A stretch of 64,000 bases of DNA from Brachionus koreanus (GCA_016987375.1 PJRA01000412.1:2311154-2375153); one strand, 5' to 3'. Counted from the stretch's first letter, positions 50,649 through 63,650 are shown. The notes: generated from the sequence alone by a model not told the origin. Translations and numbers: made by a program.

Positions 50649-52047
50649 ATTCTTGTAGTTTTTTTTGTATTTTTTTCAGAATTCAGAATTCTATTTTTGT
50701 AAGAATATTTATAATATTTCAATTTTTGTTTATCAAATCAAGGAAAATTTTTTTATCTTAAATATTTGAATAAGTTGATATTTTGACTGATTGAAAACAG
50801 ATGAAAAAATTTTGATTTAATTCGGTGTTTATTTTTATAAATTCGAAAATTACTCATGTAATCATTTGTTTTGATTAAAAATTTTTTAAAGGAATTTTAT
50901 TTCTAAATATCATTTATTTTATCGAAGAAAAAAATACAAAACAATAATTTACAAATAATATAATTTTAAAAGAAATTGTTGCGACTAAATTAAATTTGAA
51001 TCTTATTTTTGAATAATTTGTAATTCTTTCGAATAATTGATTCTAAATAGAACTTAACTAAATTAAACTTTTATTCTGTCTCTAGTCCTGAAGCTAGAAA
51101 GAGTACCAGTTTACCATCTGGCACATCTTTTTGTTCTCAAAATTCGACCAGCCTTAAGAACGATTACTTTTTCTAAAAACTAATAATTCAATTATTATTT
51201 TCTATTTATAAAATTTCACATTGTCTTGACCGAAGAATTGAATATTTTCTCTAAAATGAACCTAACCCTTTTTAGATAATTTTTGACTAATATAATTAAA
51301 ATTTAATTTATCTATTTGTAAGGATTATTATCTCTTCATTCAATTTGAATTATTCAAATGTTCAGATTTATGATTTTGTGTAACTTTTGCACAAAAAAAC
51401 AGAACAAAATGTTAAAAATTCTTAAAATCAAAAGCAAATTCTGGAAATGCAACTATAAAACTATACAATTTAGCAAAATTTTAATTTGAACAAATTTGAC
51501 TGTAGTGTATTTTGCAGAGATTATTCTCATCAGACTTTAACTATTGATGCAACTATGAATGTTTCACTATGTTGCATTTACAGAACTTGCTTTTGATCTA
51601 AAAAAAAGTATTTATTAGCTTTTTTAGCATTAATTTCTGTTCTTTTTTTACACTATATGTGATTAGAAGCATAAAAATTAAAATTAATGAAAAATATTTT
51701 AGGATCTATGTTTTTAATTATGTGATCAGTCCTCAAAAATTGATTTAAATGTTCCACAAGAAATACATGGTCATGAAATAAGAAAAAAGCATCTATGGAA
51801 TTAGTAAATCTTTTTCTTTGCATCAAAATTAATTACTATACCAAAATTTTTGCAGTAAGATTAAGAGTATTTTAGATCTTTTTGGATTAAAAAATAAAAA
51901 ATGAACAGTCATTCAATTTAAAAAAAAAATGCTTTTTAAGCCTGTTTTATTGAAAAAATTTAAATAAAAAATTATTTACCAATGATAATAATTTGAAAAG
52001 AGATTCTTTAAGAGAAAAAAAATTTTACAAAATTTAAAGCTGATATT
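50649..52047. other. Intergenic, no gene seen
   Basis: AT-rich spacer between the small Cys-rich ORF and the 3' end of the EGF-domain gene. A slightly GC-richer patch at 51080-51170 reads KAGRILRTKRCARW on the minus strand before a stop. It is too short to call. Confidence 0.4.
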
Positions 52048-53025
52048 TTATTTTCGTCGATTGCAGCAACAAAATATGATAAACGCGACAATTATAACAA
52101 TTGCAAAAAATGGTAAAATTGTTCCCAAAATGATAGCCAGAAGCTTTCCTTTCGGATTATCTTGAAATAAAAAGATTTAATTTTTAGTTTTATTACGAAA
52201 CATAATTAACAATAAATTAAATGAATTCATTACCAACTTTCTCACATCTATCTCCGTAATAACCATATCTACATAGACAATAATAACTATCCCCACCATT
52301 TGGTTGACAAACCTTTTGTTAATTAGTTAAAAAATAATTATTTTTTCGAAAGGTAAATTACTGCATTATTAAAACAAGGTGAAGAATTACATGGATCAGA
52401 CTGAGGTGCATACGGATTTTTGTTATAATTGTAGTTATAGTTTCCATTGTCTTGATTGTTGTTCCAATTGTTGTTATTGTTGTTGTTGTAAGGATAATTA
52501 TTTTGAAAGTTATTCTGATATCCATTTTGATAATTATTGTATTGTGAATTTATGTTGCTATTTCCTTTATCTTAAAAAAAATAAATAAATTTTATAAAGA
52601 ATTCAAAGCCAAGTTACATTGATCGCAATTAATTCCTGTCCAAGGACCCTGGCAAACACAATTATATCCGTAGAATGTTCCAGGCTGGTCAACACATCTT
52701 CCTCCATTTTTGCATGGATTATTTGAACATCTAATCAACTGACAATTTACTGAAATAAATTGAAATAAATTATCGAGAAAAAAAATTAGTCCCCAGTAAA
52801 CTAAAGTAATTTTATAACTCTCTTTATAAAGCGTAACTTCATTATTCGCAGTTTTTTATCAAACAATACCCAGGTTTACTAAAATATTTTAACTACAAAA
52901 GATGTTGGTTTTACGAAAAGAGACAAATTAGAGGGCTTCTATTTACCAGGGACTAGAAAATTTTAATTACCTATTGAAATCAAACTGATTGTTGAAAATA
53001 AGAATATTTTTAGACAACTCTTCAT
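52048..53025 (-). CDS. Type I single-pass membrane protein with two EGF-like domains and an Asn-rich linker
   Basis: Five exons close in frame: 52971-53025, 52618-52749, 52362-52570, 52234-52312, 52048-52160. They give 195 aa. Exon 1 is a signal peptide (MKSCLKIFLFSTISLISI). Exon 2 is a complete EGF-like domain (CSNNPCKNGGRCVDQ, then CVCQGPWTGINC). Exon 3 is mostly an Asn/Tyr/Gln-rich linker (YPYNNNNNNNWNNNQ) and opens a second EGF domain (DPCNSSPCFNNA), which exon 4 completes (YYCLCRYGYYGDRC). Exon 5 encodes a membrane helix (LAIILGTILPFFAIVIIV), CCC and a short basic tail. The layout suggests a small adhesion or ligand-like surface protein. The tail is too short for a signalling motif. It is not a recognised named family member. 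Confidence 0.85.
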
Positions 53026-54223
53026 TTTTAATTCTAAAAAAATAAGTCGTTTGTTCAAATGTGTTTCCTAAAAAAATATTCATTTAGAGATAAAGAATCG
53101 ATTAATTTTAAAAATATTGAAATTTTGCTTCAAACTTGAGAAATTGCAATTAAAAACAATAATTATAATTTTATATCGATTTTAGTTTGTCTAAATCGCC
53201 ACGGTGAATTATAATTATTTTAAAATATGCTTGAGAACGTGCTATGATGACCAAGTGTTTTATAATTGAAATTTACTGAATTTTTTTTATTTTACAATTT
53301 TAAGAATTAAAAAGAATCTAGGTTAAGTTTAAAAAACGAAAAAAAAAACTCAAAACCCGCTAAGATCATATTATAAAGGTATTTTTTCTTTAATCTAGGT
53401 CCTTTAAATCATTATTCAAAGCATAAATTATTTTACTCACCATATAGATAATCAACCAATTAATAAACTATTTATTTTACTTTTTACTAATAAAGATGGT
53501 CATCTAATTTTGAGTTTTTTTTTGCAAGCCAATTAACTTGAAAAAATAATGAAACATTAATTAAATTCGAAATTTGAATTGAAAAAAATTTTACATATAA
53601 GTATTCTGCTAAATTTCAAGAAAAAAAAAGTTATTTGTAACATTTTAATTTGACTATGAATTTTTTTTTAAAAAATGATTAATGTTGGTTTTAATAAATA
53701 AATAATCATAGAATAATTTAATGTATGTAAACTATTAAATTTTTTTTCCAAAAAACCTAAAAGTAAAATACTTCATCTGAACACAAAAACATAAGGACCA
53801 TACTATTTTATGTATGTTAGAATTATTTGTTGAAAAATTATGTTAATTAATTAATATAATATTAATTGTTATAATAATTAGAAGTCTATTAAGCACCAGG
53901 TAAATAATAATATTTGGAGGGAAAACTAGGTTTGAAAAGATAAGATTAATCTCTATTTATTTTCTATTTTAATATAAAAAGATCTTTGAAAGAATGGTTG
54001 TATCTATCTGTTGAGAGATGAATCTTTTTAGGTCTTAATAAATTTAATCTACCGTCATAGATTATAAAATAATTATAAAAATTAATTTTATTTACCGAAA
54101 TAAAAATATTCAAAAAAAAAATTACCAAATTTTTTTAAATTTTAAACAAAATTTAATACAAAAATAAAAGCTTTTAAAAAATTAGATCATTAATTAATTA
54201 AAAAAAAATTATTTGCAAAACAA
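53026..54223. other. Intergenic, no gene seen
   Basis: AT-rich spacer between the 5' end of the EGF-domain gene and the 3' end of the nuclear receptor. Probably the 3' UTR and terminator of the receptor on one side and the EGF-gene promoter on the other. Confidence 0.4.
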
Positions 54224-57200
54224 TTAGCTTTGAGGAACTAATGAAAGATAGCTGACACCACCATTTACTCCATCAGTAACCAAAACCAAATTGAGCAACT
54301 GTTGAGGCTGTTGAGATTGATTTTGTTGAGCAGGAACTTGTTCGTTGGCTTGCTGTTGGTTAGCCAAAGGAAGCCTAATACCATTTGTTGACATTTGTTG
54401 AGTGCTAAATGACATACCATTTGTTAATTTAATAACTTGGTTTTGTTTAGTCGGTGTTTGAGATTGTACTTGATTTAGAGTGTAAATAACCGGTTTATTT
54501 GAGCTCGGAAAAACATTGTTTTGATTATCCAACAATTTAATTTGAGCTTGTGATGTACTATTTTGCTCTCCAGCTACATCAGGAATGTAGGGCTGTAGTT
54601 TAATAATCGGTTGTGAATTTGATTCTGATTTTATAGCTGTATGTCCATTTATCTGCTCGTTTACCAAAGTAGCCGTGCTTGATTGACCCATATACAAAAT
54701 TGAATTCAAGCTTTGCTCAATTAAAGTTTCATTTGACATTACATTATAATGCTCTCGATGAAGAACCTCTAATATATACCCATCTAGAGCAGGATTATTT
54801 AATTGATTAGATTTTTCATTCATGCTAACAATATTCAAATATTTTTCAGCAGCTAAATTTTGAATTAATTTTAGTTTAGATTTTTATATTATTTATTAAA
54901 TTCTTTAATTAGCTTACTTAAAACATCTAATGTTTTTAAACTAATAAATGAAAGAATTATGTTGCTCATTAGTATTTGGGCTTTAGAATGGCTTTGTTCG
55001 AATAATAGGTATTCCAATATTTGTAAATACTTTTCTTGAATTTGTTGAACTTTAAAACGTTCAATTAGAAAAGATCTTTCTATTGAAAAAAATTTTATCG
55101 AACTCAAAATTGAAAATTGTAAACTTGTTAAGTTATAATTAGAAAATAGTCGACAATATTTGAATAAAAGTTGACTGTAATAGGTTCCTAAGACGTCATT
55201 TTTAGACAGAATTTGTTCATTTACCAGTGAACCATTTGTGAGAACCAGTGCATCTAATTTTCTATTGTATCGATATGCCAATCTCATAAGCTACAAAAAT
55301 AAAAATAAAGATTTTTTTAGCATTTATTAAAAATTTGATCAATGCTCAATGAATGAATTTAAAATTTTTTTCTGTAATTTACTCTCGATTTTAAATAATT
55401 TTTTTAAGTAAATCATTAGTAATTATTCTTTATTAAATAATCAAAATTGTTTAAAATTTTAATATTTAAATTATTAAAATTTAACTACTACTACTACTAC
55501 TACTATTTTTTATTTTATTAAATAAATTTTATTTTTTTTGAAAAGTTGCTAATTAATTTTTAAATTCGGATTTAGCAGAGCACCAAAATAATTATACTTT
55601 TTTAAGCAATCTACCAAGCTCTTATTTGTGTTTAAATATTATTTCTTTGAAAATTTTAAACCAAATTAAAGCTGTTTAAAATTCAAGTTAAAAAAAAATG
55701 GTATAAAAATATTTAAATTCAATCTGAAAATAAACTATAATTGACAATCGTAGAGGAAAATTAAAATTTTTGGAAATAAGAAAATCAAAAAATTAGTTTT
55801 TTTAAACTAAAAAGAACTGTTCAAATTTTTGCCCTTCTCATAGATCTCTGAATTTTTAATTTTTCTTTTTTCATTTAAATAATTTGATAAGTTAATTTTT
55901 TTTCCTCAACTATCGACGATTTAAAATTGTAAAAAATTTGGGAAAATAATTTTGAGTCAATAATGAATCAACTCTTGAACTTTTATTTTATCTTTAGCTG
56001 CAGCAGTTGGTAAAACCTTACTAATTGGAATATTTTATACATTTTTTTTGAGACAATATTCTTGATTATTTTCAGTGTTTTAAGTTCAAGTTTTTTACTA
56101 AGGAAATTCAAAATTTATCATTTATTACTTGGACTGTTGTCTTGTTAATTTTCTATTTGAATAAAGGAAACAAAGTAAAAAAATGATTTTTTTACTTGAA
56201 AAACTTTGGCAAAATGAAAATAATTTTACATTTTTACATTTTCAAATTTTTAGATTTTTTTGTGCAATATTTAAGAAATTTTTTAATTCTATTTTTGTTT
56301 ACCAAATAATTTTAGAGAGTTTTTTTAATTTTTTGAAAAATTGCATAAAAAATCTAAAAATATGAAAATATAAAAATGTAAAATTATTTTCATTTTGCCA
56401 AAACTTTATAATTTTTCATCTAATTTTGTCTATTGGACCCTTTTAAATGAATGATTAGTTAACCAAAGACTAGACTAGTATCGGAAAATTTTTAAACTTA
56501 TTTATTCTTTAAATTAATGTAATGAAATCAAATAAATTCTAAACAAACTTACTGTTAACTCAAATACACCATATTTGAGTAATTTGGCCCGGTCATCAGT
56601 GCATAGATCATTATTTCCTGGCAAATTCATGCAAAACTTAATACATTTCCTGATTCCACTTGAAGTAAATTCATCATTGTCAAACTTGAACAAATGACTT
56701 GAATTTCCTGCTTTTATTTCGTTCAAATAAATTTGCTCATCTGCCTCACTTAACTCTAATCTTTCAAATGTTTGTTCATAAAGTGAGTTACAAATTTCAA
56801 TTATTTCATAATCTTGTTCATCAGGTGTATAAATACGAGGAGTGAATGTATTGATACTGTTCAAAATTACACTATTAGTCGACTCAACAGATTTTGGCGA
56901 AGCTTCTGAATCATCTGGTGGTGAAATGGTGGGCATTGACATTTGAGGAATATTTTGAGCTGGTATTTGTTGAGGCTGTTGATGAACCATGATTGTTTGA
57001 CCTGATACATGTGGACTTGATAAAACCTGATTTTGAATGTTATTAATCGAATCAACAACAAGCAGTGTGGCCTGGGGTTTAGGATTTTGTGTTTGAGTTT
57101 GTGTGGGCAAATTTTCAATAGGTTTTTTTTTGTTTCGGTCATTTCTCACTGCTTCCTTGGACATACCGACCGCAAAGCACTTCGAGAATCGACAGTATTG

Positions 57201-57815
57201 ACACCTGTTTCGTGTCACTCGGTTGATTAGACAATCTTTATCTTTTTGACACGTGTACTGCATATTTTTTTGTACACTTCGTCTAAAAAAACCTTTACAT
57301 CCTTCACACGACGATACACCGTAATGATAGCCAGAAGATTTGTCACCACAAACAACACACGGCTTGTGCACTCGCGGTGAAGCATTGTTGGTTGTTTGAA
57401 CGTTTTGTACAAATGACTGAGTCTGAGAACTAATTTGACCAACCGGTTGAGCTGTGTTTTGTTGCTCTTGAGCCTGAATTGTTATATGACTTGTTCCAGT
57501 TTGTTGACCAAAATTCAAAAAATGGTCAACATCAAAATTTTCGATGTTGGTCGATGATTGTTGTTGATTAAGATCAATGACATTTTTTTGTTGCTGGTTT
57601 TGATTAGCCAAACTTATTTTAGTAAAATTGTTTGATTGATCTTGAAGAATACCCTGGCTATTGTCATTTATTTGCATTTCATTTGAATGATTTAGAAAGA
57701 GATTAAAATCAAGTTGGTTGCTTTGGTCATTTTGTAAATTGGCAAAATCAATTGTTTGCATTGGTTCAAGTTTGTGATGTTCAATTTGAGAATCGGAAAT
57801 ATTTACAATTTGCAT
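54224..57815 (-). CDS. RAR-like: Retinoic-acid-receptor-like nuclear receptor (NR1B type)
   Basis: Three exons, 56553-57815, 54918-55290 and 54224-54852, give about 754 aa. A Gln-rich N-terminus precedes a two-zinc-finger DNA-binding domain (about 153-218) with P-box CEGCKG. The block [18 protein letters not shown] and the extension [13 protein letters not shown] are RAR hallmarks. A hinge of about 115 residues leads to a ligand-binding domain with the signature [17 protein letters not shown] and helix-5 [13 protein letters not shown]. The latter lines up with LRICTRYTPEQD of RAR and keeps the arginine that binds the retinoate carboxylate in vertebrate RARs. AF-2 is YILEVL (572-577). After it comes an unusually long Gln/Asn-rich F domain of about 175 residues. 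Intron 1 (1.26 kb) contains a CTA microsatellite and an inverted-repeat element. The expected role is a nuclear transcription factor, usually acting with RXR. Confidence 0.87.
55485..55505. repeat. (CTA)7 microsatellite
   Basis: Seven uninterrupted CTA units inside the first intron of the RAR-like receptor gene. Confidence 0.95.
56202..56405. repeat. Inverted repeat of about 65-bp arms (MITE-like) in the RAR-like intron
   Basis: The left arm 56202-56268 (aactttggcaaaatgaaaat...) and the right arm 56341-56405 are reverse complements, with about six differences by eye and a 72-bp spacer. No target duplication was identified. It lies less than 200 bp from exon 1 of the receptor, so its transcript could form a long hairpin in the pre-mRNA. 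Confidence 0.75.
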
Positions 57816-60002
57816 TTTTGAAAAATGAATTTTTTTTTTAAATAAGCTACTTTATTATGTTTATTTTTTCTTTCAAGATTAAAATGCTCGGCTTCTTATT
57901 AATAAAAAATTGTCTTTGCTCTTAGATTTTACTTTCAATTTTTTTCTTTTTAGTTTCTTTGATTGAATATTCATCAATAGGTTTGTGTATCAATTATTAG
58001 CTCATTTTTTATTAATTTCTAGTAATTATTCATTTTTTTTTTAATTTTGTTTGAATTTTTATTTTTTCCGCTGGGATTAAGACCAAAAATTAGTTTATCT
58101 TGAATTAAAAAAATGATTAATTTTATTTTATAATTCTCTAAATCATAAACTATAATTGGAAAAAATTATCAGATACTGAGAATTTTAAGTTCAATCAAAG
58201 GAAAAACTATTTTCTTAAAAATTTAAAAAAGTATTAAATATTACTAGTATCATAATTATTTAATTATAAAAAATTGACCATATCTTATTTGAGCAGAGTA
58301 TTAAAATCAAAGTAAATCAATTTTTTAACTAAAATTTTTAGTTTATTCGATTATTTTTAATTTGAAAATATTATAAATTTATCTATTTAAATTTTTGTCT
58401 TTTATTTCACATCTTTCTGTTATAAGAGCCGATATTGCATCTGGTCGAAGAATCAAAATATCCCAATATTTTCGAGACTGCAATTATATCAATAGAGTTT
58501 TGCATGGTAATCAAATTGTATTATTCACAAATCAAATTTACTTTTTGTAAGCAAAAGCAAACGGATTTTTTTCGGTTTATGTTAGCTATCAATTCTCAAA
58601 ATTTATGAAAATTTGGATCTAGGATTTTTATTTATTTTCAAATTAAAAATAATCGAATAAACTAAAAATTTTAGTTAAAAAATTGATTTACTTTAATTTT
58701 AATACAACTCAAAGAAAATTAAGCTTTTTAGACATTTCTTAAACATTTTTATGTCATTCATATGGCAAGTTTTTTTTTTTTATTTTATAATTTTGGAAAT
58801 AATTGCGTAATTAATTTTATTTTTTCTAGTAAAATTTCTTTCAAATAAATTAATTTATTTAACTTTTATGAGAAAAATTTTTAATATAAAACTTAATATT
58901 CAATTTAAACTATTACGTTTATAAATTTAACAAATCGTTTAAAAAATTTAAAAAATAATGCATCATCCTTTAAAATTATGCGTACTTGTAAAAAAGTATA
59001 ATAATAAATAAATTTTTATAAAGAAGTTGAGTTTTTTTTTGAATAAAATAATTCAAATCAAGTTTATTCTCGATATAAATAATTTTTGATATAATTCTAA
59101 GTGAAATTTATAAGTTCTGAATTTTTTTATATTTCTTTCACCAACATATGTTTATATTATGTTTCAAATTGTAAAATCATTTTATTTTATTTTATAACTT
59201 TAAAAAATGCCCGAATAATTTTTTTATAGTTATTTTTGAAAAACTTAGGTAACCGTTGCCATTAATTTTATTACTATTTATGTCTTTTTTGTCATCAACT
59301 GAGCAAAGTGATATTTGTCACATGTTTTGTAACCAGTCGGTCACATAACGTGGAAGATCTCTCATACTTAACAATAGAATAGTCGAGGGGTTTATCAGAC
59401 CACTTTTTAAAAAATTAAAACTTATATATTTTTTGCTAGAAATGAAATTTTTTTTAAAATAAATTTTAAACACTAAACATATTTTTTAATTCTTAAAAGT
59501 TTTAATTAACTTTTAGAAAAAATGATGGAATTTGTCTCCATAACTAAAATTAATTAAATTAATAAAAATTTTTATTAATAATCAACTTGGCATTCTTGAG
59601 TTAAACGAAACTTATTTGAAAATATAATTTTTATTTAAATTTTTCTTCATTTGAATAAGTAGACTGAAGAGAAGGGCTAAGAACCATTCTGCATGGCCCA
59701 AGATTTACCTCAATTCATTTACTAACATTAATAATTTGAAAAAACAAAAAATAATTGATTGTTTTATTACTGATTGTATTAAAGTCGACTTTTCATCACA
59801 ACATATAAGAATCTTTTTGACTTAATTTAGTAAAGAGATTTTTTTTTCTAAATTTTTAAAGATAAAAAATTTAAAAAAGAAAAACTAAACCTTTTGCATG
59901 TGATCGAATCATCACAACTTGAAAATTTATTTAATTTAGTTTCATGATTATTAATTTTTTGATCAAATTTCGTATTTTCATCAACTCGAATTGACTCATA
60001 AA
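57816..60002. other. Shared upstream region of the receptor (minus) and the SLC45-type gene (plus)
   Basis: A divergent intergenic region. The receptor is transcribed leftwards from 57815 and the transporter rightwards from 60003, so both promoters lie here. The middle is occupied by the inverted-repeat element at 58288-58712. The remainder is AT-rich and no gene is seen. A GC-richer patch lies at 59325-59400. Confidence 0.45.
58288..58712. mobile_element. MITE-like element with about 80-bp near-perfect terminal inverted repeats
   Basis: The left arm (58288-58370, tttgag...tattaaaatcaaag...) is matched by the reverse complement of 58633-58712. The inner 70 bases differ at about one site, and a few differences occur at the outer end. 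A 260-bp non-coding core lies between, including a GC-richer patch at 58430-58500. No transposase ORF is present. The near-identity of the arms suggests recent origin. It sits in the divergent promoter region between the receptor and the transporter. Confidence 0.75.
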
Positions 60003-63000
60003 ATGACCGATTCTCAATTGGGCAAACGATCAGCTTCGGCTATGATTTCATCTAGTTTAAAAAGCAACTATAGAAGCGCCACTGCATTCGAAAAAACACC
60101 TTCATTTAGATCTAATTTGTCGGCAAATTATAAATTTCAGAAAAGATATGTGGGTTCAAATTTAATAATAAACCGGTCATTGCGGTCAAAAAGTGCGATT
60201 AATTTTTTAAAAAGACCACAATCTCGTTTAACAAGCAAAAATTCTGATAATTCTCAATTGTTTAACGATTTTAGTGATGACAAACCAAAGAGAAGTTTCT
60301 TTACTCTGACAAGAATAGGCATGGTTTATTTTGGGATTGAAGTTCTATTTAGTCTCGAGATTGCATTGACTGTCCCAATTCTTTTAAAATTAAAAGTTCC
60401 TGAAGAGTAGATTTTCTTTTTATTTAGAATATAATCTAAAGAATCAAACATTTTTCTTAGGGTGTATTCATTTGTTTATTTTCTAAGTCCTTTAATCGGA
60501 TTTATATTTCAACCAGTGCTGGGAGTAATGAGGTAAAATTAAATGAATTTTTGTTTTTGTAAATTTTATTTGCATTACTTTAATTTAGCGATAGATGTCA
60601 GTCAAAATGGGGAAGAAGAAGACCTTTTATTTTAGTTCTGTCAATTTTTGCTTTCCTAGGCGCTTCATTTATTCTCAATGCATATTTATTAGGCCAATGG
60701 TTAGGAGACAAGAATTCACAAGTAAGATTTTTAAAAAGATACAAAAATTCCAATTTAAAATTGAAAAATTTTAAATTTTGTCAGGATAAAACATTATGAG
60801 TTTAAATATTTCATCATCAATTAAATCTAAATTTGAAATTTTTACTAAAATTTATCATCAAAGAAAAAATTTTTTCAACAATATCAAATTTTTATCATCA
60901 AAAAATTTTTTTTGCAATAATTAAAAAATAACTTAACGAACTTTTTTAATTTTTAAGATATATTTTTAATTTTTTCTAAATTTTTTTATTTTATTGATTT
61001 TTATGAAATAAATTTTATTATCTAATGATTAAAAAAAATTATTGACGAATCTTTTCTTTTTTGATTAATTAATTTTAATTAATATAGATTTTGATTATGA
61101 TTATTCTCAAATATGTTTACAAAATACGTTTATTTTTTACAATAGTTGTTCTGGAGAAAAAATCTTGCATTGTTAAAAGATTTATATACTAGGTTAGAAG
61201 GAGTTTTTTTTTTCCGTAAATTAATCAAATAAACATAGCAACTTTCTTTTTTGATTAGAAGTTCTCAAATTGGTTCAAAATGACTACCAAGACATTAGAT
61301 ATCAATTCATAAAAAGTATGATTTTTTGGATGATTGATAAAAAAAGTGTAAAATAAAAGATTTTTAATTTTTAAAAAAAAATTTATTTAATTTAATTCAA
61401 ATTCTTCAATTGATATTATTTCAAAATGGAAAAATTTAAGAAATCTTTTAATTTTTGAAGGATAAAGAGCAAAATAACAAAAGTTAAACTTATAGTAACT
61501 AAGTTTCAGAAAGATTTCTACTAACAGAATGATTTACAAAGTGTTTCATCAAAAGGTTTATAAGCTCGATGTAAAAACTTTTTTGGCTTTTTTCAAGTAA
61601 GTTTACTTTAAAAGAAAATTTTGGACACAAATTTATAAATCCTTAGAATTTAGTATCAGTTTCTTCTAGTGTTGGGAATTTTTCAAAACGAGTCGACTTG
61701 TTTTGAAAAATTCCCAACACTAGAAGAAACTGATACAAAACTTATATTATTTCCGAGTCGTTTTTGAAAGTAGACTTTTTAGATGAAGAATTTCAAAAGA
61801 TGAAAATTTTTTATCTTGCTATATACTCTAATGAAGTTTTAAAATTAAGACCTATATTAAGACCTGTTGGTAATCGATCTTATTGAATCATAATCATTTA
61901 AAAGTATAATTTTTCATAAAACAGTTAAACAAAATCGTTTAAAAAAAACAACACTGACAGTTGTTTTCTTCATACTTAGATTTATTTATTTATGCTCATC
62001 TATAATGAAAGTTAATTGCTCATTTGTACTTGTTATAAAATATGCTAATAACTAGTAACAAAAAATCTTCCTAAAATTTTAAAGATGTTGAAGTTTAGGA
62101 TGAAATTTTAATGAAAATTCATAAAAATATTTTTTAACTTTTTTTGGTAAACAAAAACCACTCATTTTGACATATTATTTTATTTTTTAAGAATAAATTG
62201 ACTAAAAAAAGTCTAGGGGCAGATATAACATTTTTAAAATTAATAAATCTTAAATATTATTAAATTAATTAATGAGTTGATAGATTCCTAAATTTGCAAT
62301 TTTTTTGGTTGGTCTCGGAGTAACCTTTTTGGACTTTTCGGCCGATTCTAGTGACAGCCCTCTGAGAGCGCTTTTGCTTGATGTTTGTAATACTGAAGAT
62401 CAAGACACTGGGTTAAATATTCATGCATTTTTGGGAGGCACAGGTGGAGCTATCGGTTATATTTTAGCCGGTATTGATTGGACAAATACATTTTTTAGTT
62501 TTTTAGGTAATTTTTTGTGAGAAAATTTTTTTTCTTCTAAGTCTAGTTTTGAACAATTAAAGGTGATGAGATGCAAATTTTATTTGTGTTTGCAGCCGTA
62601 ATTTTCATATCAACACTAATTGCCACATTAACATCAGTAAAGGAAATTCCACTGGTTTTAGAAGAAGAAAAAATAGCTTTGCTTACAAAAAATGATATAA
62701 CTAATTTGCCAGATGATTTCGAAGAAAATTGTGATGCTAATGAAACTGAAGAGAGCGAAGACGATGACGAAGATAAACCAGTTACTTTGAAAATGTTATA
62801 TCAATCAGTGTTGAAAGTATAGATTATCAAATGAATAATTAAAATTGATAATTTTCTTGTTCAAGATGCCTAAAGAGTTAAAAAGATTGCTGGTATGTAA
62901 TTTGCTTGGATGGCTAGCTTTTTTTTCAACTTCATTATTTTTTACTGATTTTATCGGACAAGTAAAAAAAAAATTTAAATATTAAGCTGTTGGACTAATT

Positions 63001-63650
63001 GAAAATAATTTAAAGGCAATCTATCATGGAGACGCATCTGCACCTCTAAATAGCACTGAATTTGGACTGTATAACGAGGGAGTCAAGATGGGTTGTTGGT
63101 GTTTACTCACTTATTCTTTAATGTCAGCTATATCTGCAGGTAAACTTGGATTTAAATTATAAAACTTAAAAAAGAAACAAACTTTTTCCAAGTTATTTTG
63201 GAAAAATTTCTGATGGAAAAATTTTCAACAAGAACATTGTATTTTTTTTCTTATTTGATTTATGCTGTGTGCTGTATTGGAATTTATTATCAAACTAATG
63301 TCTATATTATAATGCCACTTTGTTCTTCAATTGGAATAGTTTTAACAGCTGTTTCGACCCTTCCATACCAAATGTTATCAGAATTTCATAAAGACAAAAA
63401 ATATAGAAGTCAAAGCGCTGCAGGAACCAAAAGAGGCCTAGGAATAGACTGTAGTTTATTAAGCTCAATTTATTTTTTAGCTCAAACAATTGTCTCGGCT
63501 ATTATGAGTATAATAACGGCAAATTTTGGAAATTATTCAATTTTAATAATTGGAGCTTTGTTTTCACTTCTTGGTTGTTTTTGGATTGCTCTTTTTGTCA
63601 TTTTTCCAGAAGATTCGACAAAATCACTTTCAAAAACAGAAAATTTTTAA
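60003..63650 (+). CDS. SLC45-type proton-coupled sugar transporter (major facilitator superfamily)
   Basis: Eight exons close in frame: 60003-60406, 60461-60532, 60589-60721, 62284-62506, 62563-62816, 62866-62961, 63016-63139, 63193-63650. They give 587 aa. A cytoplasmic N-terminus of about 100 Ser/Arg-rich residues precedes TM1 (MVYFGIEVLFSLEIALTVPI). Family signatures follow: FLSPLIGFIFQPVLGVMSDR with KWGRRRPFIL, then DFSADSSDSPLRALLLDV and FLGGTGGAIGYILAGIDW, then an acidic cytoplasmic loop (ETEESEDDDED). The C-terminal half has FFTDFIGQ and GTKRGLGIDCSLLSS. These match the SLC45/MATP family and plant-sucrose-carrier-like proteins, which move sugars with protons across plasma or organelle membranes. 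The start is ATG 60003, and an earlier TTG in frame is not used. Intron 3 is long (1.56 kb) and carries the 84-bp palindrome. Confidence 0.9.
61653..61736. repeat. 84-bp nearly perfect palindrome with no spacer
   Basis: 37-bp perfect arms (gtatcagtttcttctagtgt... and its reverse complement) flank a 10-base centre, gAGTCGACTt, which is itself palindromic except for its outer pair. The whole is an 84-bp palindrome with a single mismatch. It lies in intron 3 of the SLC45-type gene. Transcribed, it would fold into a 42-bp hairpin. No target duplication is obvious at its edges. Confidence 0.95.

Noticed and set aside
51080..51170. GC-richer patch reading KAGRILRTKRCARW on the minus strand
   Set aside because: Too short, ends in a stop, and no splice-compatible neighbour exon was found.
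52379..52588. Plus-strand Cys-rich ORF resembling a metallothionein-like protein
   Set aside because: It is the complement of the Asn-rich linker exon (AAC/AAT repeats read as GTT/TGT on the other strand). The minus-strand EGF gene explains the region completely.
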